The position numbers and the translations under genes are program-made. A stretch of DNA of 9,622 nucleotides from Cyclobacteriaceae bacterium (GTDB lineage Bacteria; Bacteroidota; Bacteroidia; Cytophagales; Cyclobacteriaceae), in NCBI GenBank assembly GCA_025455445.1, contig JALOMN010000042.1, forward strand, positions 1-9,622, in the 5' to 3' direction. Numbering within the stretch: the stretch's first letter is position 1; the number at the start of each line of letters is the position of its first letter. This document shows positions 1 through 7,399 of the stretch, in pieces. The notes beneath the pieces were generated by a model. It saw nothing but the letters and a program-made list of their open reading frames with translations, was not told where the DNA came from and searched no databases.

Positions 1-58
1 CGTCAAAAATCCTATCAGGCATCTTTTTCCCTTTGCGATTTTACTTTAATATTACTGG

Positions 59-2248
59 ATGGCAAGAATCTTTATACTTTTATTTTTCTCATCATACCTG
101 ACGCTCACTGCGCAACCTGTTTCACTTCCTGTATGGAAAGAGGAGTTAAATACACTCACCAGTGATGACTGGTTGGTAAAGTCTTTTGATGGTCGTGCGA
201 ACGTGTATATCACTCAAGACAAGAAAAATCTGGTTTTGCACAACGGTCTCGTGAAACGTGTTTTCCGGATTCAACCCAATGTTGCCTGCATTGATTTCAC
301 TAACCTGACCACTGGTCAACAATTACTACGTGCCATTGCACCCGAGGCGCGCGTCACAATCAATTCGAGAACTTACCATGTCGGGGGATTAAAAGGACAA
401 AAAGAAAAAGCGTATTTATTGCCACAATGGGTAGATAGTTTCGAATCTGATCCTAGTGATTTTCAATTTGTAACATATAACATATCAGAACTTACTACAC
501 ATGTGAACTGGAAAGCAAAGAGTTGGCATCCGGCACAAACGAAAGCAAACGGTAAAGTACTATCATTGAAATTCAAGTCGAACGTGCCGGAGCTAAATCA
601 AATTGAAATAACTGTAAATTATGAACTCTATCAGGGCATCCCGCTTATTGTAAAGTGGATTCAGATTGAAAATAAATCCGCTAAAGAAATAATTATTAAT
701 CAGGTAGTAAATGAAATTCTCGCACTGGTAGAAGAAGAAAGTGCCGTAGTAGGATCACCGGAACAAATGAAAAAACAACATGGCATCTATGTGGAAACAA
801 ACTATGCATTTAACAATGCGATGCGCTACGACATCAGTGACCAAACCACACATTGGAAAACAGACTCTTCTTACACCTCTCAGGTGAATTACAATTACCA
901 GACTCCGTGTGTACTCGAAGTATATCCCGAAAAGGTAACGGCTATCACACTAAAATCTGGTGAAAGTTTTAAGTCGTCACGCACGCACGAATTGCTTATG
1001 GATAGTTACGATCGCGAACGCAGAGGTCTTGCTATCCGCAAGATGTATCGCACTGTGGCACCGTGGACCACACAAAATCCTATCTTCATGCATCTGGTAA
1101 GCAAGAATGATGAAGAAGTAAGGACAGCCATCGACCAATGCGCAGCCACCGGCTATGAAGCCATGATTTTAAGTTTTGGCAGTCACCTAAACATGGAAGA
1201 CAATTCTCCAGAGAATATAAACCGCTGGGCAGGGTTGGCAAAATATGCGCACGACAAAGGAATATTAATTGGCGGCTATTCTTTATTTAGCAGCAGAAAG
1301 ATTAGTGATGTTGATGATGTAATCGATCCAAAAACCGGCAAACCCGGTGGAGCCTTTTTTGGCAATGCTCCATGCTTTGGCAGCAATTGGGGACTCGCTT
1401 ATCGCGACAAGATTAAAGAGTTTTTTACAAAGACTTCTTTCGACATATGGGAGAATGATGGACCGTATCCGGGAGATGTATGTGCGTCAACTTCCCATCC
1501 AGGACACAAAGATTTGGGCGACAGTCAATGGCGACAAATGGAAATTCAGAAAGAACTCTATCGCTGGCTTAATGAGCGTGGAGTATATATTAATGCCCCT
1601 GACTGGTATTTTCTCGATGGCACGCACAAGATTGCTATCGGCTATCGCGAAGTAAATTTTTCACTTTCAAGGGAGCAACAGAAAATCCTGAACAGGCAAA
1701 ATATTTATGATGGCACGTTTGAAAAAACTCCTTCTATGGGCTGGGGTTTTGTGCCTTTAACAAAATACCAGGGCGGTGGACCAGAGGCAGTGCTTGAGCC
1801 GTTAAAAGATCATCTCCAGGACTATGAACAACTTATGGTGCAATACTATGGTGCCGGTGTGCAGGCGTGTTATCGCGGGCCACGGCTATACGATACAGAA
1901 GAAACCAAACAAGTGGTCATCAACACCATCCATTGGTACAAGAAGTATCGTGAAATTCTCAACTCTGATATTATTCATCTTCGCAGAGCGGATGGTCGTG
2001 ATTGGGATGGCATTCTGCATGTGAATCCCACATTGAAACAGAAAGGTTTTGCATTATTCTATAATCCCACCCCTGAAAAAATTACGCGCAACCTAAAGCT
2101 GCCCTTATATTACACCGGGCTAACCGACACCGCATTGATTTCAGAAAAAGATGGAAAGCGTGTGTCATATACACTGGATAGAAAGCATGAGATCACACTC
2201 ACCATTTCAATCGAGCCGAATAGCTATACTTGGTACTTAATTGAATAA
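59..2248 (+). CDS. Secreted glycoside-hydrolase-like protein (alpha-galactosidase/GH-D-like architecture, family not assigned)
   Basis: A 729-aa protein, probably an exported carbohydrate-active enzyme. Residues 1-18 form a signal peptide (Arg, hydrophobic run FILLFFSSYL, likely cleavage near LTA/QP). Residues about 20-340 look like an all-beta N-terminal domain. Residues about 345-620 have TIM-barrel-like alternation: a helix ending in GYEAMILSFG, then HDKGILIGGYSLF, then the acidic strand end FDIWENDGPYPG (Asp462, Glu465, Asp467), then GVYINAPDWYFLDGT (Asp515). The last 80 or so residues look like a beta-sandwich. This order resembles GH36/GH27/GH31-type alpha-glycosidases, in which an Asp at the end of barrel strand 4 is the nucleophile, so Asp462 is the best candidate. 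This is inference: the classical GH36 motifs are not clearly present and the substrate is unknown. ATG 59 is chosen because it gives a complete signal peptide; no Shine-Dalgarno is visible. The gene leads an MFS transporter and a DUF1080 gene. Confidence 0.72.
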   Translation: MARIFILLFFSSYLTLTAQPVSLPVWKEELNTLTSDDWLVKSFDGRANVYITQDKKNLVLHNGLVKRVFRIQPNVACIDFTNLTTGQQLLRAIAPEARVTINSRTYHVGGLKGQKEKAYLLPQWVDSFESDPSDFQFVTYNISELTTHVNWKAKSWHPAQTKANGKVLSLKFKSNVPELNQIEITVNYELYQGIPLIVKWIQIENKSAKEIIINQVVNEILALVEEESAVVGSPEQMKKQHGIYVETNYAFNNAMRYDISDQTTHWKTDSSYTSQVNYNYQTPCVLEVYPEKVTAITLKSGESFKSSRTHELLMDSYDRERRGLAIRKMYRTVAPWTTQNPIFMHLVSKNDEEVRTAIDQCAATGYEAMILSFGSHLNMEDNSPENINRWAGLAKYAHDKGILIGGYSLFSSRKISDVDDVIDPKTGKPGGAFFGNAPCFGSNWGLAYRDKIKEFFTKTSFDIWENDGPYPGDVCASTSHPGHKDLGDSQWRQMEIQKELYRWLNERGVYINAPDWYFLDGTHKIAIGYREVNFSLSREQQKILNRQNIYDGTFEKTPSMGWGFVPLTKYQGGGPEAVLEPLKDHLQDYEQLMVQYYGAGVQACYRGPRLYDTEETKQVVINTIHWYKKYREILNSDIIHLRRADGRDWDGILHVNPTLKQKGFALFYNPTPEKITRNLKLPLYYTGLTDTALISEKDGKRVSYTLDRKHEITLTISIEPNSYTWYLIE

Positions 2249-2261
2249 TTCTCATTCAAGA

Positions 2262-3431
2262 ATGAATCGTGTTCTCATCACCATCGTGCTTTCGCAATTC
2301 TTTTGCACCTCCTTGTGGTTTGCAGGCAATGCAGTATTACCGGATTTGATTCACTCGATGCATCTTGAACCAGGTTTTCTCGCGCACCTTACCAGTGCTG
2401 TGCAATTTGGTTTTATCACAGGCACATTGGTGTTTGCTGTGCTCACCATAGCGGATCGATTTTCACCTTCCAAAGTTTTCTTTGTGAGTGCAGTCATTGC
2501 AGCGTTATTTAATCTCGCAGCAAGCATAAACGGAATACCAGCATATAACATCCTTGCTTTACGCTTTATGACCGGCTTCTTCCTTGCAGGGATTTATCCG
2601 GTAGGCATGAAGATCGCTTCTGATTATTTTCAAAAAGGGTTAGGTAAATCATTGGGATTTTTAGTGGGTGCACTAGTGATTGGCACTGCCTTTCCTCACT
2701 TATTAAAAAATCTAACAGCTTCACTTCCATGGAATTATGTGTTGTATGCAACCAGCACGCTTTCGGTATTGGGTGGGCTCGCAATTTTACTATTTGTGCC
2801 CGATGGTCCTTATCGCAGGTATGGTCAGTCATTTAAAATCACGGCATTTCTATCCGGTTTCCGCAAACAAGAATTCCGCTCTGCTGCATTTGGTTACTTC
2901 GGCCATATGTGGGAACTCTATACCTTCTGGGCTTTTGTACCTGTAATGCTTTCATTCTATAATACGCACTTTCCTGAAAGTGAATTAAATGTTCCACTAT
3001 TTTCATTTTTGATAATTGCATTTGGTGGTCTGGCATGTGTTGCCAGCGGATTACTTTCCCAATGCTATCCAGCCAATAAAATTGCGACACTGGCATTATT
3101 GCTTTCAGGACTTTGCTGCCTGCTCTCACCATTTTTCCTGCTGCATGGATCTTTATGGATGTTGCTGACATTTCTGTTTTTCTGGGGGTTGGTGGTGATT
3201 GCTGATTCTCCATTGTTTTCCACATTAGTAGCGCAACATGCACCCGAAGAATCGCGCGGTTCATCACTCACGATTGTGAACAGCATCGGATTTGCCATTA
3301 CCATTATAAGCATCCAGTTTATAAACATCATGTCAACCTATATTCATGGACAATACATATATTTATTGCTGGCCATTGGCCCGATAGTTGGGTTGATTGC
3401 CATGTTAAATCCGGCATCCACCAGAAATTGA
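2262..3431 (+). CDS. Major facilitator superfamily (MFS) transporter
   Basis: A 389-aa inner-membrane protein with about 12 hydrophobic segments in two halves, separated by a hydrophilic loop around residues 185-210 (PDGPYRRYGQSFK). The first segment is VLITIVLSQFFCTSLWFAG. The loop after TM2 carries a degenerate MFS motif A (IADRFSPSKV, compared with the usual G-x-x-x-D-R-x-G-R-R). TM4-TM5 contains a helix-breaking Gly/Pro run (GFFLAGIYPVGMK), as is common in this superfamily. Length is normal for a 12-TM MFS protein. An in-frame TTG at 2241 would add seven polar residues and overlap the upstream stop. I prefer ATG 2262 because the hydrophobic TM1 then begins almost at once. It starts 13 nt after the upstream glycosidase-like gene, so the two are probably co-transcribed, and import of a sugar or glycoside product is a reasonable inference. 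The sequence does not show the substrate; a role as an efflux pump is also possible. Confidence 0.85.
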   Translation: MNRVLITIVLSQFFCTSLWFAGNAVLPDLIHSMHLEPGFLAHLTSAVQFGFITGTLVFAVLTIADRFSPSKVFFVSAVIAALFNLAASINGIPAYNILALRFMTGFFLAGIYPVGMKIASDYFQKGLGKSLGFLVGALVIGTAFPHLLKNLTASLPWNYVLYATSTLSVLGGLAILLFVPDGPYRRYGQSFKITAFLSGFRKQEFRSAAFGYFGHMWELYTFWAFVPVMLSFYNTHFPESELNVPLFSFLIIAFGGLACVASGLLSQCYPANKIATLALLLSGLCCLLSPFFLLHGSLWMLLTFLFFWGLVVIADSPLFSTLVAQHAPEESRGSSLTIVNSIGFAITIISIQFINIMSTYIHGQYIYLLLAIGPIVGLIAMLNPASTRN

Positions 3432-3498
3432 TTGACTACCACTATCATCACATCTGAACCGTATTCATAATCCTGATAAATAAATTGAATTTTTATAA

Positions 3499-3506
3499 TA
3501 AGTTTG
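3499..3506 (+). promoter_or_regulatory. Candidate Bacteroidota -7 element (TAAGTTTG)
   Basis: TAAGTTTG matches the Bacteroidota sigma-ABfr -7 consensus TAnnTTTG exactly and lies 30 nt before the ATG of the DUF1080 gene, leaving a short leader. No TTG sits at the usual distance of about 19 nt upstream (the nearest, at 3485-3487, is too close), so the -33 part is missing or divergent. The site overlaps a TTG codon at 3504 that is in frame with the downstream gene, which argues against that TTG being the translation start. Confidence 0.4.
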
Positions 3507-3536
3507 AATAATAGATATCTAAACTCAGTACCCATT

Positions 3537-4325
3537 ATGAAATCAAAAATTATAAGTCTTTGCGCAATAGCGATCGGAATATTCTCTGGCGCACAATCAC
3601 TTGCACAGTATTCAAGCACACCTCCTGAAAAGTCGCCCATGCCTATGAAGCCGGAAATGACAGAAATCTGGGAACCGGAGGTAAAAGTTGTAACACCTGC
3701 AAAAGTTCTTGGTGATGCTCCTTCTGATGCAATCATTCTTTTTGATGGCAAAAGCCTCGACCAATGGGTGAGTCAAAAAGATGTGACTAAACCCGCACCC
3801 TGGAAAATTGTGAATAACGATCACATGGAAGTAGTGCCCGGTTCAGGTGGCATTCAAACTAAAATGTCCTTCGGAGATTGCCAGCTGCACATTGAATTCA
3901 GCGCACCTGATATCGTGGAAAGTGTTGGCCAGGGAAGAGGAAACAGCGGTGTGTTTTTCCAAAACCGCTATGAATTGCAGATTCTGGATTCATATAATAA
4001 CAGAACCTATCGAAATGGTCAGGCTGCAAGTATTTATAAAGACCATGCACCATTGGTAAATGCCATGAGAGGCCCACTGGAATGGAATACCTATGATGTG
4101 ATTTACACCGCGCCACGCTTTAAAGCAGACGGAAGCCTGGATGCCCCTGCCAGGATTACAGTGTTGCACAATGGTGTGTTGGTTCAGAATAATGTCACTA
4201 TCAATGGTCTTACACTGTATGTGGGATTACATACTTATCCTTCTGCACATGGCGATGATGTAATTTCGTTGCAGGACCATGGTAACAAAACTCAATTCAG
4301 AAATATCTGGTTGAGAAAACTTTAA
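3537..4325 (+). CDS. Secreted DUF1080 / 3-keto-disaccharide hydrolase domain protein
   Basis: A 262-aa exported protein. Residues 1-23 are a signal peptide (MKSKIIS, a hydrophobic core, then SLA before Gln24). A Pro-rich linker follows (STPPEKSPMPMKPEM), then one DUF1080 domain from about residue 65 to the end. The family signatures are all visible in order: ILFDGKSLDQW, WKIVNNDHMEV, a G-I-Q-T-K turn, RGNSGVFFQNRYELQILDSY, GQAASIYK, WNTYDVIYTAPRF, ARITVLHNGVLVQNN and the closing QDHGNKTQFRNIWLRKL. The fold is a concanavalin-like beta-sandwich. Some characterised DUF1080 members cleave 3-keto-glucosides or related keto-sugars, while many others are uncharacterised; the substrate here is not known. 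ATG 3537 is chosen because it begins the signal peptide; the upstream in-frame TTG at 3504 lies inside a promoter-like element. It follows the MFS gene by 105 nt. No glucoside 3-dehydrogenase is present in this window. Confidence 0.9.
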   Translation: MKSKIISLCAIAIGIFSGAQSLAQYSSTPPEKSPMPMKPEMTEIWEPEVKVVTPAKVLGDAPSDAIILFDGKSLDQWVSQKDVTKPAPWKIVNNDHMEVVPGSGGIQTKMSFGDCQLHIEFSAPDIVESVGQGRGNSGVFFQNRYELQILDSYNNRTYRNGQAASIYKDHAPLVNAMRGPLEWNTYDVIYTAPRFKADGSLDAPARITVLHNGVLVQNNVTINGLTLYVGLHTYPSAHGDDVISLQDHGNKTQFRNIWLRKL

Positions 4326-4346
4326 CAACACTTAAAAGATCGAAAT

Positions 4347-4377
4347 AAAAAAAGGAGAGCAATCACTCTCCTTTTTT
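4347..4377. terminator. Bidirectional intrinsic terminator between convergent genes
   Basis: GGAGAG (4354-4359) pairs with CTCTCC (4366-4371) around the 6-nt loop CAATCA. The stem is flanked by seven A on the left (4347-4353) and six T on the right (4372-4377). It therefore reads as a hairpin plus U-tract in both directions. It lies 21 nt after the DUF1080 stop codon and directly abuts the minus-strand monooxygenase, whose TAA stop (4378-4376) uses two bases of the T-tract. Confidence 0.85.
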
Positions 4378-5662
4378 ATTTGCGATTCAGCTCCTTCAAC
4401 AACCGCTTTCTGAATGCATGATAATTTACCGTGATGGTATGTCGTGGAGTTTTTATCTGATTGAAATCAGGCTTAGTAACTTCGCGATGGCTTAGCTCAG
4501 CAATGTTTTCCGGGCGTTTCCATTTACCCGCAAGTTCGCGTGCCATAATGCGACTCTGTAATTCACTGCCAGGCCAGATACAACCTAAAGGCTGAAACAA
4601 ACCAATGAAATACAGATTATCAATTTCAGGATGAAGCATGCGCAAATACAAGGGCACTTCACCTTTTGAATAATCAATAAACTTTGAATCAAAGAAAGGA
4701 TGAGAAATATAATAACCTGTGCAGGCTACGATAATGTCATACTCAACTTTACTACCATCCTTAAAAACCACTTTGGAACCTTCATAATGATCGATATCCG
4801 CCCGGGGTTTTATTTTTCCGTGTCGGATAAAATAAAACAACTCACTGTTCACTGTGGGATGGTGAAATCCAAAATCAGCTTCAGGTTCCGGCAGACCATA
4901 TGATGAGTTTTTTCCCTGCCAGATTTTGATCATCAGGCTGGTAGACTTTCGCCAGATCACCGAAGGTAAAAAACGCAGTATCCCTCCTACTGTATCTGAA
5001 GGTTTACCAAAAAAGAATTTAGGTATCACCCAATAACCTCTTCTCCAACTGATATCCGTTTGTTGGGAAACCCGCGAAGACTCCACAGCAACATCACACG
5101 CAGAATTACCTCCGCCAACGACCAACACTCGTTTATCTGTAAAATCAGCGAAACGCTTCACATCATGTGAATGCATCATCTTACCTGTAAATGATCCAGA
5201 ATATTCCGGGTAACGTGGTCTCCAATGATGACCATTACACACGGCCAAGGCATCAAATGTCTCTTTCTTTTTAACACCCTCACAACTAGTTGTCACTTCC
5301 CATTTGTTGCTGGAATTCAACTCACATTTTTCTACCAGTGTATTGAATTGAATGTGCTCATAAAGCTTGAAATGCTTTGCATAGTGTTGAAAATACTCAG
5401 CGAGTTGCTTGTGCGAAGGATAATCCGGATAATCTTTAGGCATTGAAAAATCCTCATACTGCGAAAGCGCTTTTGAACTGATGATGTGTGTGGTTTCAAA
5501 TACACTGGAGTGTGAAATAGAATCACTAAAAACCCAGTTGCCGCCTACTTCCTTCCCATAATCATATACGACTATTTCCATTCCTTCATCTAACAGATTT
5601 TTTGCAGCCGTTATACCGGAAGGCCCGGCACCGATCACACACACTCTTTTCTTTGAATTCAT
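4376..5662 (-). CDS. Flavin-containing monooxygenase (FMO, class B flavoprotein)
   Basis: A 428-aa cytosolic enzyme predicted to use FAD, NADPH and O2 to oxygenate a nucleophilic N or S atom (or, as in some relatives, a ketone). Visible motifs: FAD-binding GAGPSG (residues 11-16) with the partner turn GGNW (40-43); the FMO fingerprint region F158-x-G160-x-x-x-H164; the NADPH-binding GGGNSACD (183-190); the FMO-type HPTVNSE near 268-274; and the late ACTGY (313-317). Length is in the normal bacterial FMO range. In the fingerprint F-x-G-x-x-x-H-x-x-x-(Y/F/W), the last aromatic position is Val168. The start is the ATG at 5662; no Shine-Dalgarno is visible. It lies 15 nt downstream of the Na+/H+ antiporter gene on the same strand, so it is probably the second gene of an operon ending at the hairpin at 4347-4377. 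The substrate cannot be read from the sequence; trimethylamine-type amines or sulfides are only family possibilities. Confidence 0.88.
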   Translation of the reverse strand: MNSKKRVCVIGAGPSGITAAKNLLDEGMEIVVYDYGKEVGGNWVFSDSISHSSVFETTHIISSKALSQYEDFSMPKDYPDYPSHKQLAEYFQHYAKHFKLYEHIQFNTLVEKCELNSSNKWEVTTSCEGVKKKETFDALAVCNGHHWRPRYPEYSGSFTGKMMHSHDVKRFADFTDKRVLVVGGGNSACDVAVESSRVSQQTDISWRRGYWVIPKFFFGKPSDTVGGILRFLPSVIWRKSTSLMIKIWQGKNSSYGLPEPEADFGFHHPTVNSELFYFIRHGKIKPRADIDHYEGSKVVFKDGSKVEYDIIVACTGYYISHPFFDSKFIDYSKGEVPLYLRMLHPEIDNLYFIGLFQPLGCIWPGSELQSRIMARELAGKWKRPENIAELSHREVTKPDFNQIKTPRHTITVNYHAFRKRLLKELNRK

Positions 5663-5677
5663 GCTACTACTATTTAC

Positions 5678-7264
5678 TTAAGCACCCTGTTCCAACTCCA
5701 GTCGTGCTTCTTCCAAATCAAGTTCATATTCAATTTTCCTCACCAATTCATCAGTGGCTTTTCCTTCTCTGCGCAATCGTAAAATATATTCGCGCTCCTG
5801 ATTGATTAACTGCTGCTGTATGCGTTGTAGTTGTTCAATTTGTTCTGGTGCTAGCCGATGTGTAGATTCTTCTTTTCTAATTCTCTGTATCCTGTTTTCG
5901 TATTTGCTTTTTATCTGACTTAATACAACCTCACTCAAATCGAGCGAAAAATTCTCTTCAATGTGTTCAATTAATGATGAGGCAAGTTCTACGCGCACCC
6001 GCTCCTCTTCTTTTGTATGTTGATCATCCGTTTTTATTCCTAAAAATTGAATCAGTTTTCGAATGGTCATACCCTGTAGTACCAGGGTGACAAATATTAC
6101 ACAGAATGTAAGAAATATAATCAGGTCGCGGTTCGGAAATGGTTTTGTGTCAGTTACCATAATAGGAATAGCGAGTGCTGCTGCAAGCGACACAATACCA
6201 CGCATGCCAGACCATGCTACTATGCCCACACTTTTTACATTAGTATCCTTTTCTTTCTCACGGATAGATTTACTAAGCCAGCGTGGCAGGAAGGCACCGG
6301 GAAAAACCCAAATTATTCTGGCCACTACAGTAGCCACACTGACGACAACTCCATACCAGATAAGTGTTGTAATCGAATTAGTCTTTATATTTTCCAAAAT
6401 CGCAGGTAACTGCAATCCGATTAAAATGAAAATGATTCCATTCAATACAAAAATTAACGTATCCCAAACAGCACTGGCCTGTATGCGTGTGCGATTAGAA
6501 AATACTTCAGAAGAACGCGGACTTAAAAATAATCCAGCCGCTACAACGGCTAATACACCTGATGCATGAACTTCTTCTGCCAACAAGTAGGCCGAATAAG
6601 GAGCTAATAATGTGAAGGTGCTGTCGGTAGTAGCATTGTTTGGAGTAATTTTATGTATCCAATAAAATACATAGCCAACCAGTATTCCTAAAATTATTCC
6701 CAACCCTGCCACATAAAAGAAATTTAATCCGGCCAGCCAGAATATAAAAGTACCAGACGCAGCAGCAGCCACCGCATAGCGATACGCTATCAAACCTGTG
6801 GCGTCATTCACAAGGCTCTCCCCTTCAAGAATAGTAATTATGCGTTTAGGCACTTTCAATCCCTTGGTAGCTGCAGTAGCCGCGACCGCATCAGGCGGTG
6901 ATACAATTGCACCAAGCACAAAAGACTCAACCCAGCCAAAGCCGGGAATAAAATAATGAGCTGCAAAAGCAACAATTAATGTTGTAAACAGCACGCATCC
7001 TATGGCTAATAATGAAATTGGACGAATCGATTCTTTGAAGTCAGGCCAAGAAGTTGTCCACGCTGCAGCATAAAGCACAGGAGGTAAAAAAACCAGAAAC
7101 ACAATATCAGGGTCTAATTTAATTACAGGTAAACCCGGCACCAGACCTATTGCAATACCCGCCAGCACAAGTAAAATCGGATAAGGTATGCGCACCTTAT
7201 CGGTGATTTGTGCCAGGGCAGTAACGATGGCAAGCAAGATGATTACAATTGCGATATTGGACAT
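5678..7264 (-). CDS. Na+/H+ antiporter, CPA1 family (NhaP/NHE-like)
   Basis: A 528-aa inner-membrane cation/proton exchanger that would expel Na+ (or K+/Li+) in exchange for H+ for pH and salt homeostasis. Residues 1-410 hold about 12 transmembrane helices, starting with MSNIAIVIILLAIVTAL. The CPA1 core is clear: FLPPVLYAAAW near 59-69, SPPDAVAAT at 122-130, and GESLVNDATG at 148-157, with the Asn153-Asp154 pair that binds the ion in electroneutral NhaP/NHE proteins. A later helix carries WSGMRGIVSLAAALAIP, another family signature. From about residue 415 a charged, helical cytoplasmic tail of about 110 residues follows, rich in Glu, Arg and Gln, like the tails found in bacterial YjcE/NhaP-type proteins; coiled-coil pairing is possible. 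The start is ATG 7264. The upstream 135-nt region is shared with a divergent pterin gene. It is the first gene of a probable two-gene operon with the monooxygenase 15 nt downstream. Confidence 0.93.
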   Translation of the reverse strand: MSNIAIVIILLAIVTALAQITDKVRIPYPILLVLAGIAIGLVPGLPVIKLDPDIVFLVFLPPVLYAAAWTTSWPDFKESIRPISLLAIGCVLFTTLIVAFAAHYFIPGFGWVESFVLGAIVSPPDAVAATAATKGLKVPKRIITILEGESLVNDATGLIAYRYAVAAAASGTFIFWLAGLNFFYVAGLGIILGILVGYVFYWIHKITPNNATTDSTFTLLAPYSAYLLAEEVHASGVLAVVAAGLFLSPRSSEVFSNRTRIQASAVWDTLIFVLNGIIFILIGLQLPAILENIKTNSITTLIWYGVVVSVATVVARIIWVFPGAFLPRWLSKSIREKEKDTNVKSVGIVAWSGMRGIVSLAAALAIPIMVTDTKPFPNRDLIIFLTFCVIFVTLVLQGMTIRKLIQFLGIKTDDQHTKEEERVRVELASSLIEHIEENFSLDLSEVVLSQIKSKYENRIQRIRKEESTHRLAPEQIEQLQRIQQQLINQEREYILRLRREGKATDELVRKIEYELDLEEARLELEQGA

Positions 7265-7280
7265 AAAGTGAGTATTCGTT

Positions 7281-7288
7281 CAAAAATA
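7281..7288 (-). promoter_or_regulatory. Candidate -7 element for the antiporter/monooxygenase operon
   Basis: Read on the minus strand this is TATTTTTG, an exact match to the Bacteroidota TAnnTTTG element. It lies 16 nt before the antiporter ATG, implying a very short leader. A TTG on the same strand (7307-7305) is 16 nt upstream, somewhat closer than the usual spacing of about 19 nt, so the -33 assignment is weak. Confidence 0.4.
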
Positions 7289-7334
7289 AGTTATTGCCGG
7301 TAAACAAATTGCAGCTAAACTTGACTTAAATTAC

Positions 7335-7367
7335 TTGAGCCAATAGAAAGTATTTATTAGATTTTTG
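7335..7367 (+). promoter_or_regulatory. Weak candidate promoter for the PTPS-folE pair
   Basis: A TTG at 7335-7337 is followed after 20 nt by TAGATTTTTG (7358-7367), which resembles the Bacteroidota -33/-7 arrangement but has two extra bases between TA and the terminal TTTG. It would give a leader of roughly 25 nt before ATG 7400. The match is imperfect in AT-rich DNA, so this is tentative. Confidence 0.25.
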
Positions 7368-7399
7368 AACCATTTACAATCGTTTAGGTTATATAATCA

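Noticed and set aside
2241..2261. TTG start for the MFS gene overlapping the upstream stop codon
   Set aside because: It adds only seven polar residues before TM1, and ATG 2262 is a better start; the choice does not change the function.
2839..3267. A 142-codon minus-strand frame within the MFS gene
   Set aside because: Antisense to clear transmembrane coding sequence, no motif, no promoter or start context.
3504..3536. TTG start for the DUF1080 gene
   Set aside because: It would put 11 residues in front of an otherwise typical signal peptide and overlaps a TAnnTTTG promoter element.
6063..6569. A 168-codon plus-strand frame opposite the antiporter
   Set aside because: Antisense to the conserved CPA1 membrane domain; its hydrophobic look is a mirror effect of transmembrane codons.
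7265..7399. Possible preQ1 or pterin (THF) riboswitch upstream of the PTPS-type gene
   Set aside because: The 135-nt divergent region is AT-rich and shows no stable paired helices or the conserved core of either riboswitch class.
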